Assembly: GCA_963971285.1 (NCBI GenBank) | Contig: OZ020246.1 | Coordinates: 20,009,217-20,073,216, forward strand | From: Astropecten irregularis | Taxonomy: Eukaryota; Echinodermata; Asteroidea; Paxillosida; Astropectinidae | Length of the DNA stretch: 64,000 nt | Direction of reading: 5' to 3' | Notes under the pieces: model-generated | The model's input: only the letters and a program-made list of their open reading frames with translations | Told to the model about the DNA's origin: nothing | Database searches by the model: none | Part shown: one piece after another, positions 49,641 through 60,200 of the stretch | Layout: each line of letters begins with the position of its first letter | Numbering within the stretch: position 1 is the first letter of the stretch | Position numbers and translations under genes: made by a program

Positions 49641-49995
49641 ATAAGGCCTTTTCACACTATCCAAAATCTTCGGGTTGGAACCGGATCGAACCCCGAGATT
49701 TTTTCAACCTTTTTCACACTTGAACATTTTCAACCCCGAGACAACCCGGGTAGGACAGCCTAGCCGGATCGAAATCAACCCTGGTAGGGAGCAGGGTTGA
49801 AAATCTCAACCCGGTTCCAAACTGCATTTTGCGCCGTGTGACGCGTGATCTGTGTTGTATGAGCCGGTTCACCATAAACATAGTGTGAATGTTGCATCTC
49901 TTCGATCCAGTTCAAAAACTTGCAGGGCTGAACCGGGATGGATCCGGGTTGGTTTCAACACGGATCGAAAAGGAGATAGTGTGAAAAGGCCTATA
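49641..49995. mobile_element. Element with AAGGCCTTTTCACACTATC ends
   Basis: AAGGCCTTTTCACACTATC and GATAGTGTGAAAAGGCCTAT are inverted. The interior repeats CGGGTTGGAACCGGATCG-type words. No coding capacity of its own. Confidence 0.78.
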
Positions 49996-50044
49996 GACAT
50001 CATATACAGGAAGCTATTCAATGTAGGTTGTTTAAAAGACCTAC

Positions 50045-50215
50045 ATGTACGCCCGATGCTAACCCCTTCAGCCCAGGTTTTTTGGTTATTTTTTACCAGC
50101 CTCATTATCAGTTGCTGGTCAAATAGAGGTCATGTGTTGGGAGCTTGTCATAAACAATGTGGGCACACAATGGTTGAATACCGCCAGACAATAACCCAAA
50201 TTCCTGGCAGATGTA
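50045..50215 (+). repeat. Dispersed repeat Q, copy 2
   Basis: Same block order as 7560-7745 in the opposite orientation. Confidence 0.65.
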
Positions 50216-50859
50216 ATCGGTGTCAGAGCAGCTTTGTTTGGAACTCACAGAATACGGTCTGCTCGAAAATGCTGATCTACTCAAATTCAAATCAAAGGGG
50301 TAAATGTACTGTAATGAGCAAAATTTTGAGAACAAGGTTCATTGAATCTCTTGTTCCAGACAGTACCCCCATTTGATGCCTTTCAACGGAAATAACAAAG
50401 CAATCATGAATATTCTCATGCCATGAGAGCTAACTGCTATAGACGCTTCCCTGGACCGAAGGGGTTAACTGATGAAGGGTGAAGATTGAATTCCGAACAT
50501 CCTCCTGACAACCTGCTCGCCCATAAAGGCTATGTACAATGGAGGATGAGTGTTCCTTGCAAAGACCAAACTCATCAGTCATCTCCAGGAACACTCAAGC
50601 AGCGGATGAAGTTGAGGTCCAGGAGTTGGTCTTCAACAATGCTGATGGAGGATTGCTCCACTAGCTACTGACTAAGAACCTTTTTCAGTGCAATACTTCT
50701 TTTCCAGGATTCTGCCAAATGTTGCTGAAACAATTTCAATTTAAGCTCATGACTTTTAGATCCTAGCCAAAGTTTCTGTAATCATACACTCACCTTTAAG
50801 GCTTTGCTTGTCCTTTAGTTTTGTCTTGAGGTCATCTTGAAGAGGCAGGGGGGTTGCTG
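50216..50859 (-). other. Downstream flank / possible ZFAND1 3' UTR
   Basis: Follows the ZFAND1 stop codon. No AATAAA or ATTAAA in the correct strand is obvious, and no further exon is recognised. Confidence 0.35.
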
Positions 50860-53800
50860 CTATGAATACTCATCAACATTATCCAAGACGGAACAGGAGT
50901 CATCTACATATTCCAAGATTACACCACCTCCGCTGTACAGGGGTGTCTCCCCCTCTAAGAGGGTACTCAGCCTGGTGTCCATGGGCATAACCGCCCCCGT
51001 TTCAGGATGGAATAGTCTCAATTTCTATCCATGTAAACAAAACAAAACAGTGATATGTAAAAATAAAGATAAGCGATGAAATCTATCATTTAAAAATTAT
51101 AATTCACATTGCTAGATCAAAATTCAGATTTTGGAAGACACCACTTTCACTTAAGAGCAACTTTTATCTTTTTTTTTTGTCAAGTTCACAATCAGTTCAG
51201 TAAAAGAACCAATCAGGTCAAACAAGTATTATTTTATGGTGCTGCCAAAAACCTTTTTATATCCACTGTGCACTAAACCGCGTTCTATACAAACTAAGCT
51301 ATCCAGCCCTATGTTGGGGAGATAATGAACATGAGATCTATTACAAAGAATTTGAGGGCTGTTTACCATACCTTGGCTGCAGCCACGTTGTTATCGTTCC
51401 TGAGCTTGCATGTGGAGGCAGCTTTGTCCACTGTCCGGCCCACACTCCACGTGCTGGAGAAGAACATGGCCTGGGTGGGTGGGTCAGAGGCAACGCTCCG
51501 AGGAAGGTGTACCTGGAAGTAGAGACGCTCCGTCTGCGAATGATCCGACAGAAATGATGACAAACTAAATAAATACTGCTCCTCACCATGCATCTGGGGT
51601 AGTTTTTCTGAGTCAGCAAAAATCACAAGTCATCAACTACAGCACTGCAGCACTTTAAAAGGTAATTTCATACTTATTGTCAAAGAAATGCAGATTCATT
51701 GGCAAAAATATCAAGGAAGATACAATAACAGTCATCTGTGAAATTTCCAGTCCAATGCGGTGCCCACTTTTCGAGAGAAACAGTGAAAAATGCTCACGGG
51801 TTTTTTCAAATCTATCCACAGGAGTTTTGATCTCAACCCGAGATCAAAACTGTTTTTGGTCTTGTTTTTTTTCTGGATAAATACAGCATTTCAGACAGAA
51901 CAATTTGAATTGTTTGTTTCTTTCATCACCATCTTTAAACGCTGTATGTTTTGGATAAATCTGTGAAGATTTCTGTTTTGGTATGCTACCAAAGTGTGAT
52001 AGCACCTTTACATGTGTTGTTGTGTTTCAAATGAAAAGACTTAAAGCTATGCATAGACTGAATAAAGTAAGATTTGCGTAGCACCATTCACAAAACCTCT
52101 TCTCAAGCATGTGGTTCTGAGAGGAACCGGTGGTTAACCTTAGATGTTCTGAACAGTGTGCTCTGTTTGTCTCCAGGAGGGTGTTACCCTCGGGATCTCA
52201 GATGAGTCTGTTTGAGCCTTACCTGGGGAATGCTCTTGTCTCCTAGCGCATGCATCTTCATCTTCATCAGGGCCACCTTGGCTGCCGTCTTTGATGACTT
52301 TGCACGAGGCTTCCTCTTTGAAACAGTAGCTCCCTTTGCCTTGTATGATTCTACATCAGTAAACAACAGGATATTACAAACAAAAAAGATCATTGCAGAT
52401 GAAGAACATATTTCATAAACAACAAAATGTGAAGAGAACAACACAATCCTAAACCTTGGAAAAACAATGAAGCCCAACTGATCCTAACCCAAAATGAAGA
52501 TTAACTCTGAATTCCAATTTGGATCCCATTCTGATCCCAAGCATGGATCCCATCCAGGTCGTAATCTAGATCCCAATCTGGATCCAATTTGGATCTCATC
52601 CAGATCCTCATCTAGATCCCAATTTCGATCCCAATGTGAAACCCAACTTGGATCCCATTCTGATTCCAAGCCTGCATCCCATCCGGAACCTAAAGTAGAT
52701 CCGAATTCGGATCCCAATCTGGATCCCATTCAGATCCTAACCTAGTTCCCAATGTCAATCCCAATGTGAAACCCAACTTGGATCCCATTCTGATTCCAAG
52801 CCTGCATCCCATCCAGATCCTGATCTACATTCCAATTCTGATCCCAATCTGGATCCAATTTGGATCTAATCCAGATCCTCAACAAGATCCCAATTTCAAT
52901 CCCAATGTGAAACCCAACTTGGATCCCATTCTGATTCCAAGCCTGCATCCCATCCGGAACCTAAAGTAGATCCGAATTCGGATCCCAATCCGGATCCCAT
53001 TCAGATCCTAACCTAGTTCCCAATTTCAATCCCAATGTGAAACCCAACTTGGGTCCTATTCTGATCCCAAGCCTGCATCCCTTCCAGATCCTGATCTACA
53101 TCCCAATTCTGATCCCAATCTGGATCCAATTTGTATCTCATTCAGATCCTAACCTAGTTCCCAATTTCAATCCCAATGTGAAACCCAACTTGGATCCCAT
53201 TCTGATTCCAAGCCTGCATCCCATCCAGATCCTGATCTACATCCCAATTCTGATCCCAATCTGGATCCAATTTGGATCTCATCCAGATCCTAACGTAGCT
53301 CCTAATTTCAATCCCAATGTGAAACCCAACTTGGATCCCATTCTGATTCCCAAGCCTGCATCCCATCCAGATCATTTAGCTTCAAGGACCTAGTAACAAA
53401 GCAAGGTGGTATCGGAGTTGATAAGAATAAACAAAGATCGTCGTCCCACCTTGAATCTTCTCCATAAGCTCGGCAGTCTTGGCCATCCTCTGGGCTGGCT
53501 CTTCAAGCCTCGTACACTGATGATCCTGCTGATGACGGTGGCTGGTGGACAGTAAAACAGAAAAGGTGGATACACGATAAAAAGACATTAACCTTAACCC
53601 TCTGCACCTATCACACAAGACAAGTGTTGCTTACAGCACACTGAACTTGGACATTGAACTCTTTGCAAATACGTCAAAACGACTTGAGTCTTGAAAGAAA
53701 GGGACTCATTGTCATCTGCATCTGTCACCGACAGAGGGCAAATGATGCCACAGCACGTGAAGTTATTGCTATGGGAACCATCACATAAGGAGGAAAGTGA

Positions 53801-56763
53801 GGCAAACCAAGACATAGATCTATGATGACCAAATAAGTGGCCCAGTTGTAGAAGGATTTAGACAACATTCTAAACAGAAGGAAGAAGAGATGTCTTGTCA
53901 TTCAAACATGCCCGACAATGAAGTGCCAAGGATGGAGGGGGAGGTTACAATATGCACTTTACCTAAGGCAGTAGTTATTCCCGCAGTGCTGGCAGCTTAC
54001 TGGAATCAGCTCCTTGTCCTCGCACCCTTGGAAGCTACACCCATAGCTGGTAGGCGCATCCAAGTCAGTGTGCTTCTTGCTCACATTGACCTACATGTAG
54101 GTGTATAAACAATCACAAAATGATCACGATCCATAAAGATATGTCACTTAGGGTAAATGACCTTTTCTCGTGGTTATTTGATGATTATGTTGATTACAAA
54201 GCCGTATCCTCTTTGAGTGGTCCCTAGCTGTTTCTCAGATTGCAGCATTGCTAATATGCTATGCATATCTTAAATGATCCTTGGGACATCAGAGTGTGAG
54301 TGGTTTCATGGCTTCCGACTGCCAAACGAACACAGATAATTGAATATTAGGGACACCATCAACATCTAGGTCTAGATAGCTCAGTTGGTAGAGCTCGGTA
54401 CGATATTCAAGTGGTCACTGGTTCAAATCTCGATTCATTCAATTATTCTTCACTCTTTTCAACGACTTAAAATTGATCCAGTCAGTTTCCCTTGTGGTTA
54501 TTTGATGTAAATAATAAGAGATAATGTTTTTGAGTCAGCGAGTGGCAACGCCATGAACAGCAAAATCTGTATGTTGAAGTGCCGCTACAAAAAGCATTTG
54601 AATTCCATAAAGCATTAGCTCATCATCAAAATATTTACCTGTGTGCAGCAGTGTGCATCAAAGCTCCGATGATCCAAACTGCAGGAAAAGATTAAAGATG
54701 AAGGGGATCATATTACAGTATTATAAAATTATTCACAGTAAGGCCTATAGTGTGGAAGTGAGTAATATTCTCATGCAGCAATAGCGTTCCACACTAATGA
54801 CTCACCACACGTTTGTATGGCCACGTTGCAATGTTTGTCTGAGGTTCGATGTCATTTTTAGCGCAAGTGCGCAGCGCTATTCACCTTTTAAGAAATAGCA
54901 ATAGTAATGTCATCATTTGTCACGTTTGTATCTGGGAAACAAATCATTAATTACTCCTAACCAAAAAAATTCACGAGAGATTTTTGTGTTTACTTACCAA
55001 AATATCCCTGAACATCCATCACACTCAAAGGGAAGAAAATCTGAAGGGCAAAAAAGACAAATAAGGGTAGGGTAAAATGCTACAAGGTCATTTTATTATT
55101 TAAATATTAACCACAAGGGAAACTGACTGAGTTTTAAGTCATTGAAAAGTGAACAAAGAAAAATTGACAGGAGCGGGATTCGAACCCGCGACCTCCTGAA
55201 TACCGTACAGGCGCTCTACCAACTGAGCCATCCACATCCCTATGTTGGTGGTGACCCCAATAGTAAACTATCTTCGTTTGGCAGTCAGAATTCATGAAAC
55301 CACGCACACACCGCCATACCCCAGGGATCGTTTCAATGATACACGCAACAATGCAGCAACCTGGGAACGGTACATGGGGGAACACTCAAAGAGGATACGG
55401 CTTTTTAATTAATTTATTCGTGAACATTTTGACATGGTCGGGCAACAGTAAGGTCCAAGTAAGCTCAATGTCATTCACCTTGGATTGCCTCTTTTCGCCA
55501 CTGCCGCAAGTCAAAATCTTCAGCCCATCAAAAAATTGTGTGTAGCACCCCCCCCCCCCCCCCTCCCCAAATAAAAAATAAATTTAACATGCTGGAAAAC
55601 ACTGGATTTAGTTATTACGCAGCAATTCTATGCAAATCGCAATGTGAAGGCTACAGATCAGCGCAGACATCCGGGTGCTTTCATTCTCATGAACTTGACA
55701 ACCGATGAAAACCAAAATGTAGATGGTGCAAGCTACATATTTACATTGGAAAAATCATACACTATCACGTCTTAGCCACCCCACCCCGCCCCCAACCCCA
55801 TCAAATATTTATTCTAGAACCGTGTCTGCTATTGCTAAGCAGAAAAAACCAGTACTTAAGTTAACTAACTGGGGATGTTGCGATCTAGACCAAGTAACTG
55901 GAATGCTGAACTCCCTTTTTTTTATTTTGGGGGTTGACGGTTGGTCTAGCGCCCCAGAGTAATGTAGAATCCCATAGGGTTAGACATTTTACACAGAAAA
56001 AATTGTACTTCAAGGTACTTGCAGGTACCTGCGCCCAAAATGTCCCCAAATGACAACAAAGACACCATAAACTGGCTTGACAGGCACTCCACCTTTTCTC
56101 TGAATGTAAGGCATGAATGAAATGCAGCATATTTATTTGTGCTCACGACCATGCTGTCTGATGAAAATCGAGAGTCATTTCGGAGCGTTCACAATCTTGG
56201 ATTAGTTCTCGGCCAAGAAACAACCATGAAGTCACGTGTATGTGCCCTCTGTTCAGCTGTTGGTTCCATAGAGTTGTGCATAAATTATGGTCATCAGTAG
56301 AATTCTTTCCTAAATTTTTACCACACAGAAAGATTGTGAAAATGTGAACACAAACAAAATCAGCATTTCATCCTTGACATTCAGAGAAGAGATAGAGTGA
56401 TGTGATGTATTTTACTCTTCTTTGCTGTCATTACAACTAGCATGATCGACTAGTACAAAGTAGTAGAAGGAACTTGGGCTCAGCCTGCTCAGCTCAGGTG
56501 AACATCCAGTCTGTTGTGTTGAAACAGTTATGAATAAAAGCCGTGATTAGTCTCTTGCTCAAATGCTTTGACATTGACCCATTCAGTTCACTGAATTCAT
56601 TCATTGTATTTGTAGCCCAAAGTAGAATTTAATGTAACTGTTACTCATGTTAGCCTAGTGTTAAACCAGCTCAAATCTTATCATTGTTATAAGAGTTATA
56701 ATAATTACCGAGTTGTTTGCAAGTTTTTACACTGCAGTGTTTTCCAATATCCAATTCTGCCAT
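50860..56763 (-). CDS. ZFAND1: ZFAND1, AN1-type zinc finger protein 1 (8 coding exons)
   Basis: Coding exons in transcript order: 56763-56709, 55040-54998, 54678-54639, 54090-53963, 53541-53450, 52350-52223, 51533-51372, 51024-50860 (TAG). All introns are GT-AG; the sum is 813 bp, 270 residues plus stop, against about 268 in vertebrates. The protein starts MAELDIGKHC. First AN1 finger: C10, C15, C25, C28, C33, H36, H42, C44. Second: C64, C69, C79, C82, C87, H90, H96, C98. A basic linker with TAAKVALMKMKMHALGDKS (about residues 141-159) is followed by a ubiquitin-like C-terminal domain (about 163-266). Known of the family: a cytosolic adaptor that recruits p97/VCP and the 26S proteasome to arsenite-induced stress granules. 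Start chosen because it is the first ATG, gives the family N-terminus and lies 476 bp from the divergent PSMG2 start. Introns carry SINEs, a TTAA transposon and a satellite. No clear poly(A) signal was found. Confidence 0.95.
51655..52011 (-). mobile_element. Type A TTAA transposon, copy 9, in ZFAND1 intron 6
   Basis: Inverted copy with left TTAA and right TTAC. It lies inside intron 6 (51534-52222) and is in the sense orientation relative to ZFAND1. Splice sites are not touched. Confidence 0.82.
52480..53390. repeat. GATCC-rich satellite with 130/141-bp units in ZFAND1 intron 5
   Basis: The tract is built from a roughly 12-18 bp word related to GATCCCAATCTGGATC. A longer marker, CCCAATGTGAAACCC, recurs at 52630, 52760, 52901, 53031, 53172 and 53313, giving spacings of 130, 141, 130, 141 and 141 bp. 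It lies wholly inside intron 5 (52351-53449). Long open frames on both strands here are only a product of the repeat. Confidence 0.9.
54197..54508 (+). mobile_element. tRNA-derived SINE, full length, in ZFAND1 intron 3
   Basis: Runs from AAAGCCGTATCCTCTTTGAG to TTTCCCTTGTGGTTATTTGA with A box TAGCTCAGTTGGTAGAG and B box GGTTCAAATC. A tail-like segment at 54162-54196 sits directly before its head, as if two copies were joined head to tail. Confidence 0.78.
54780..54881. mobile_element. Element with AATAGCGTTCCACACT ends, copy 2, in ZFAND1 intron 2
   Basis: Shorter copy of the 19328 element with the same core and right end. Lies within 54679-54997. Confidence 0.65.
55105..55405 (-). mobile_element. 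tRNA-derived SINE, full length, in ZFAND1 intron 1
   Basis: Inverted (sense to ZFAND1). B box GGGTTCGAATCCC and A box GGCTCAGTTGGTAGAG are intact, and the head AAAGCCGTATCCTCTTTGAG ends at 55405. It is one of the best-preserved copies and marks the full element as about 300 bp. Confidence 0.82.
55540..55835. mobile_element. Relative of the 5139 hAT-type element, degraded
   Basis: The C-run, AATAAAAAATAAATTT, ACACTGGATTTAGTTATTAC and TTCTAGAACCGTGTCTGC occur in the same order as in the element at 5139-5439. It lies in ZFAND1 intron 1. Confidence 0.55.
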
Positions 56764-56866
56764 GGTCACTCAATGTTGTTTTGCAGTTTCTTCTTGAACA
56801 CGTGCTTGTCATTCAGCTCAGATTTAATTTGTGGGTTTGTTTTGGTGCATCGAATTCCAACTCAAG

Positions 56867-57084
56867 TGGCTTCGGCTTACAAATTACACACGAGCCTATG
56901 AGAGCTGACTGCATCAATTACATGTAAATTCTAGCCATAGCCGAATAATTTGACCGTAGCCGCCTTTAGCCGGATGTATTCTAGCGGGCCAAATTAAAGC
57001 TGCGGCTTGCTTTAATACGCGAGTTCATGGCTGTGGCTTATACCGGTTCCAATTAGACTCGTGTGTAGATTGAAGCCGTAGCCA
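56867..57084. mobile_element. Foldback/MITE-like element inside the shared promoter
   Basis: The arm at 56867-56894 (TGGCTTCGGCTT...CACACGAG) and the arm at 57058-57084 (CTCGTGTGTA...AAGCCGTAGCCA) are imperfect inverted repeats about 27 bp long. The interior has further degenerate inverted copies of a GCCGTAGCC-type word. About 218 bp in all. No target duplication is clear, so the exact ends are uncertain. Confidence 0.55.
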
Positions 57085-57147
57085 AATATTTGAACACGGC
57101 TTCAAGAACATGCTAGTTTGAACACTTGGTGGTGGCGCTATCATCGT

Positions 57148-57156
57148 GCAAAGTCA
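57148..57156 (-). promoter_or_regulatory. Candidate antioxidant-response element (CNC-bZIP core)
   Basis: On the minus strand this reads TGACTTTGC, matching the TGACnnnGC core bound by Nrf1/Nrf2-type factors, which control many proteasome genes. It lies 83 bp upstream of the PSMG2 start codon, outside the promoter repeat. Six fixed bases occur often by chance, so this is only a candidate. Confidence 0.35.
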
Positions 57157-57193
57157 CGGTGTTCATGTTTTGAAGTGTGATGAGAAGCGTCTG

Positions 57194-57199
57194 CACGTG
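57194..57199. promoter_or_regulatory. E-box CACGTG near the PSMG2 start
   Basis: A palindromic CACGTG lies 40 bp upstream of the PSMG2 start codon and could be a bHLH site or simply part of the 5' UTR. No other evidence supports it. Confidence 0.25.
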
Positions 57200-57239
57200 C
57201 AGTTTCTCAAAAGAATCATCTGCTTTTTCAGCCGTCAAG

Positions 57240-60200
57240 ATGTTTATCAGTGCTACAAAGTCATCAAATGATTGGAATGGATTCACCTTGATTCTGGTGA
57301 TTTTTGGGATGTTAAACATCTGTTGTGTTTTAATTTTTATTTAGGCTAGTAAGGGCCAAATGCCTACTGTAGTGTTGTAGGCCCTAACGTTAATTCTTAG
57401 TTATTTATTTCTTTGGCCTAGCCTAGGCTAGGCCCATTTATAAAAAAAACCAAAATCAAGTTCTGGTAAATAGGGCCTACTTTTCCTAAGTGCTGCAGCT
57501 GCAGTATGACCAGTTATAATTTAAGTGACGCTATAATCAATTATTCATCTATTCAGTGTCATTTTTGTTGTAGTCCTGAGTAGGCCTATAACAGTGCTAG
57601 GCCCTTAGGGCATTATAACTTATCTGGAGCGTCAGAGTACCCTGTAGCTGGGCCCTGTTTACGGGCTAGCCTGGACGGATTGCTGCTCCAGAATCTGTGT
57701 TAATCAAAAGCGCATCAAATGAAATTATAAAAAAGTACCCTAAATCATTTCTTGTTGTACTTTTGTCCTGTTTTCCAGCCGGCGGTGTCAGTCGGAAATG
57801 TGGCGCAGCTGACGTCAGATCTGTTGATCTGCACATTGGGTCTAAGCAAGGCCGGCTACCTGTACGATGCAAGTATCCTCCCCCTGTGTGGGAATGATCC
57901 GTTTGGAACCACGGGCGTGACTGACTCGGGTCGCCTGGTCACAAGTGCTGAAGGTGGGAACGGGGTGCTTAAATACAAAGCCCTAATAATGGCCATTGTT
58001 TTATGTCTACTCCAGTGTTGGACCCTATACACTATGGTTACGTCACGGTTTTTGTGTAAATACATGTCTTTTGCTGGCATTTATCAATTTTTATGCTGTG
58101 CTATTTGCCAAAGTACTTTGTCAGACTAATGCAGTATAATTCAACTGTAATTATGCTGGCTAAACCTTGAAGATAGGATTTTGTGTAACTTCTGTAAGAA
58201 ATTGCCATTATTGTTTTTTGAAAGGCAAGTATCTTTAAAATGCAGCATGGCCAACCAGCGATTACTTGATTTATGTTGTAATTGAAATATGTTATTTCTC
58301 TTATTGCAGTGTATGAATCAACACAGAAGAAGCTTGTGGTGGTGCAGCTACGGACGCCTTTGGTCACGGTAAACAAATTTGCAGATTGTTGAATAGAGTT
58401 TCCTGCTAAGCAGTCATCAGACTACCAGTTGTAACCCTTATGCATCACATGAAAGTTTGGCTGGTAATATGTAGCTGCTGAGCCATTACACAAATGTATT
58501 CAGGAAATGTGCACAGCAGCTATGAAACTAATGGCCGTTACATTTGAAATATTACTAATTGAAAAGAGAGCAAAGAAAAATTGACTGGACTGGGATTCGA
58601 ACCAGCAACCTTCGGAACACCGTACTTGTGGCCCAAAGTCATTGAGCTGCTTCACAAGACAATATTGCTTTCTAGCAAATTTTGTATCTTCGATGACAGT
58701 AACTTTGTATTTTAATAGGGGAAAGATTCATCATATTTCTGTAATCTTGTATTTTAGGGGAAACAGGCCGACTTCAGAAGGAAGCTCCTTGCATGGACCA
58801 GAGATACAAAGTTCTCCAGAGTCATCTTACTGAGCAGTAGCCATTCCCATGAAAGAACTGACTCTCAGCTGACTGGGTAAGTAGAAAGAAGTCATTATTG
58901 CCAATCCTAATCTTTCTTCGGATATTGCGTATGGAATCCATCTTCAGAGCTTTATAAAGGCTATCATTTTTTGGCAAGACACCGAAAAAGAAATCTTCAC
59001 AGATTTACCTATAACTTACAGGGTATAAAGATGGTGATGGTAGAAACATACCGTTATAATTTTTCTGCCTGAAATGCTGCATTTATCCAGGAAAGAGTAA
59101 AAGTCATAATTAGGTTAATTATCAATGGGATTTAGATTTTGGTGTATTTTATGTTACAGTTTCTGATGCGTAAACTTCACTTTATTATAAAAAATTACAT
59201 AATTATTACCGATATATTGATGCTTTACATTACATTTAAAAAAACAAAAACTTCATTCGAAACATATTCATTTTTTTGCTTGCATTTATTTTTCCCCTGA
59301 AGGAGTCAGTTCAGGTACCTGACCACCCCTAAGCTGAATGAGCAACTTGGTACGGCCCTGTCAGAACAGCTGCAGTGGAAGCAGCTGGAGAAGAGAGAGA
59401 ATCAGTGGGCTCCTCCATTGGCCAATGAGGAGGGGAGGCCAGAGTGCGCGAGGGGCATTTACATACCCGGAGGGGGGATCTCCAGAAAGCTTTTTGACGA
59501 TTGGTGAGTGCTGATTCGAGATTGGGGCATTGCTGTTACATCCCAACTGTGGCCAATGCCCCAACTGTGTCCGGGCCATGCCCAACTGTGTCAGCACAGT
59601 TGGGCATACCCAACTTAAGTTGGGCACAAATGATGCAGGTGTGGGAGGGTCTTAAATCATTTTCTCTGTTACCAATCCTCATTAAATTTTGAAAATGGAA
59701 AAGTGCTGGCTGAAAACTTGTTTTCTGGGAATCTGACTTTATTTGGCATGCATACAACGGGGACCACACGATAATAAACACAATTCCTCTTCAATCTCCA
59801 CATTTTGTTTGGCCAAACACAAACATGAGATAGGCCTATAAAATAGCTAGGTCTACCTAGCAAAGTTTGCTATCTGTACATATCAAAAACGTAGTGTTTG
59901 GGGGTTATACTGATTCACTGCAGAGGTATAAATGTAAGTTTGTGAACAACTTAAGTTGGGTATGCCCGACTGTGTCCACCACAGTTGGGCATGGCCCGGA
60001 CACAGTTGAGCATGCCCCGAACACAGTTGGGGCAGAGGCACAGTTGGGACGTAACATTGCCACTCGGATGCTGCTTGTAAAACCTCAAGATTATGGCGTA
60101 GTTTCATGGCTCTGCTTGTACCAAAAAAGAGGAATGATTCCTCCAATATAGGAATGATTAGCAGCTATGAAATGATCTCACTTTATAAAAGGAAGCGGAC

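Larger units (their letters stand above)
56764..57239. promoter_or_regulatory. Putative bidirectional promoter of ZFAND1 and PSMG2
   Basis: The 476 bp between the divergent start codons must hold both 5' UTRs and both core promoters if neither gene has an upstream non-coding exon. An inverted-repeat element fills roughly 56867-57084, so only about 258 bp is unique sequence. No convincing TATA box is seen near either start. Candidate sites in the PSMG2-proximal part are listed separately. That the region drives both genes is inferred from geometry only. Confidence 0.6.

Noticed and set aside
49852-50376. 174-codon plus-strand frame, the longest in the window
   Set aside because: It crosses the end of a foldback element and the dispersed Q repeat and shows no domain.
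53037-53393. 118-codon plus-strand frame with a repetitive protein, and similar minus-strand frames
   Set aside because: They arise from the GATCC satellite, which is open on both strands, and lie in a ZFAND1 intron.
55155-55245. tRNA gene on the minus strand
   Set aside because: A and B boxes are intact but the acceptor stem does not pair; it is a SINE copy.
57113-57319. 68-codon open frame on the minus strand
   Set aside because: It lies antisense to PSMG2 exon 1 and spans its splice donor; no family resemblance, so it is a chance frame.
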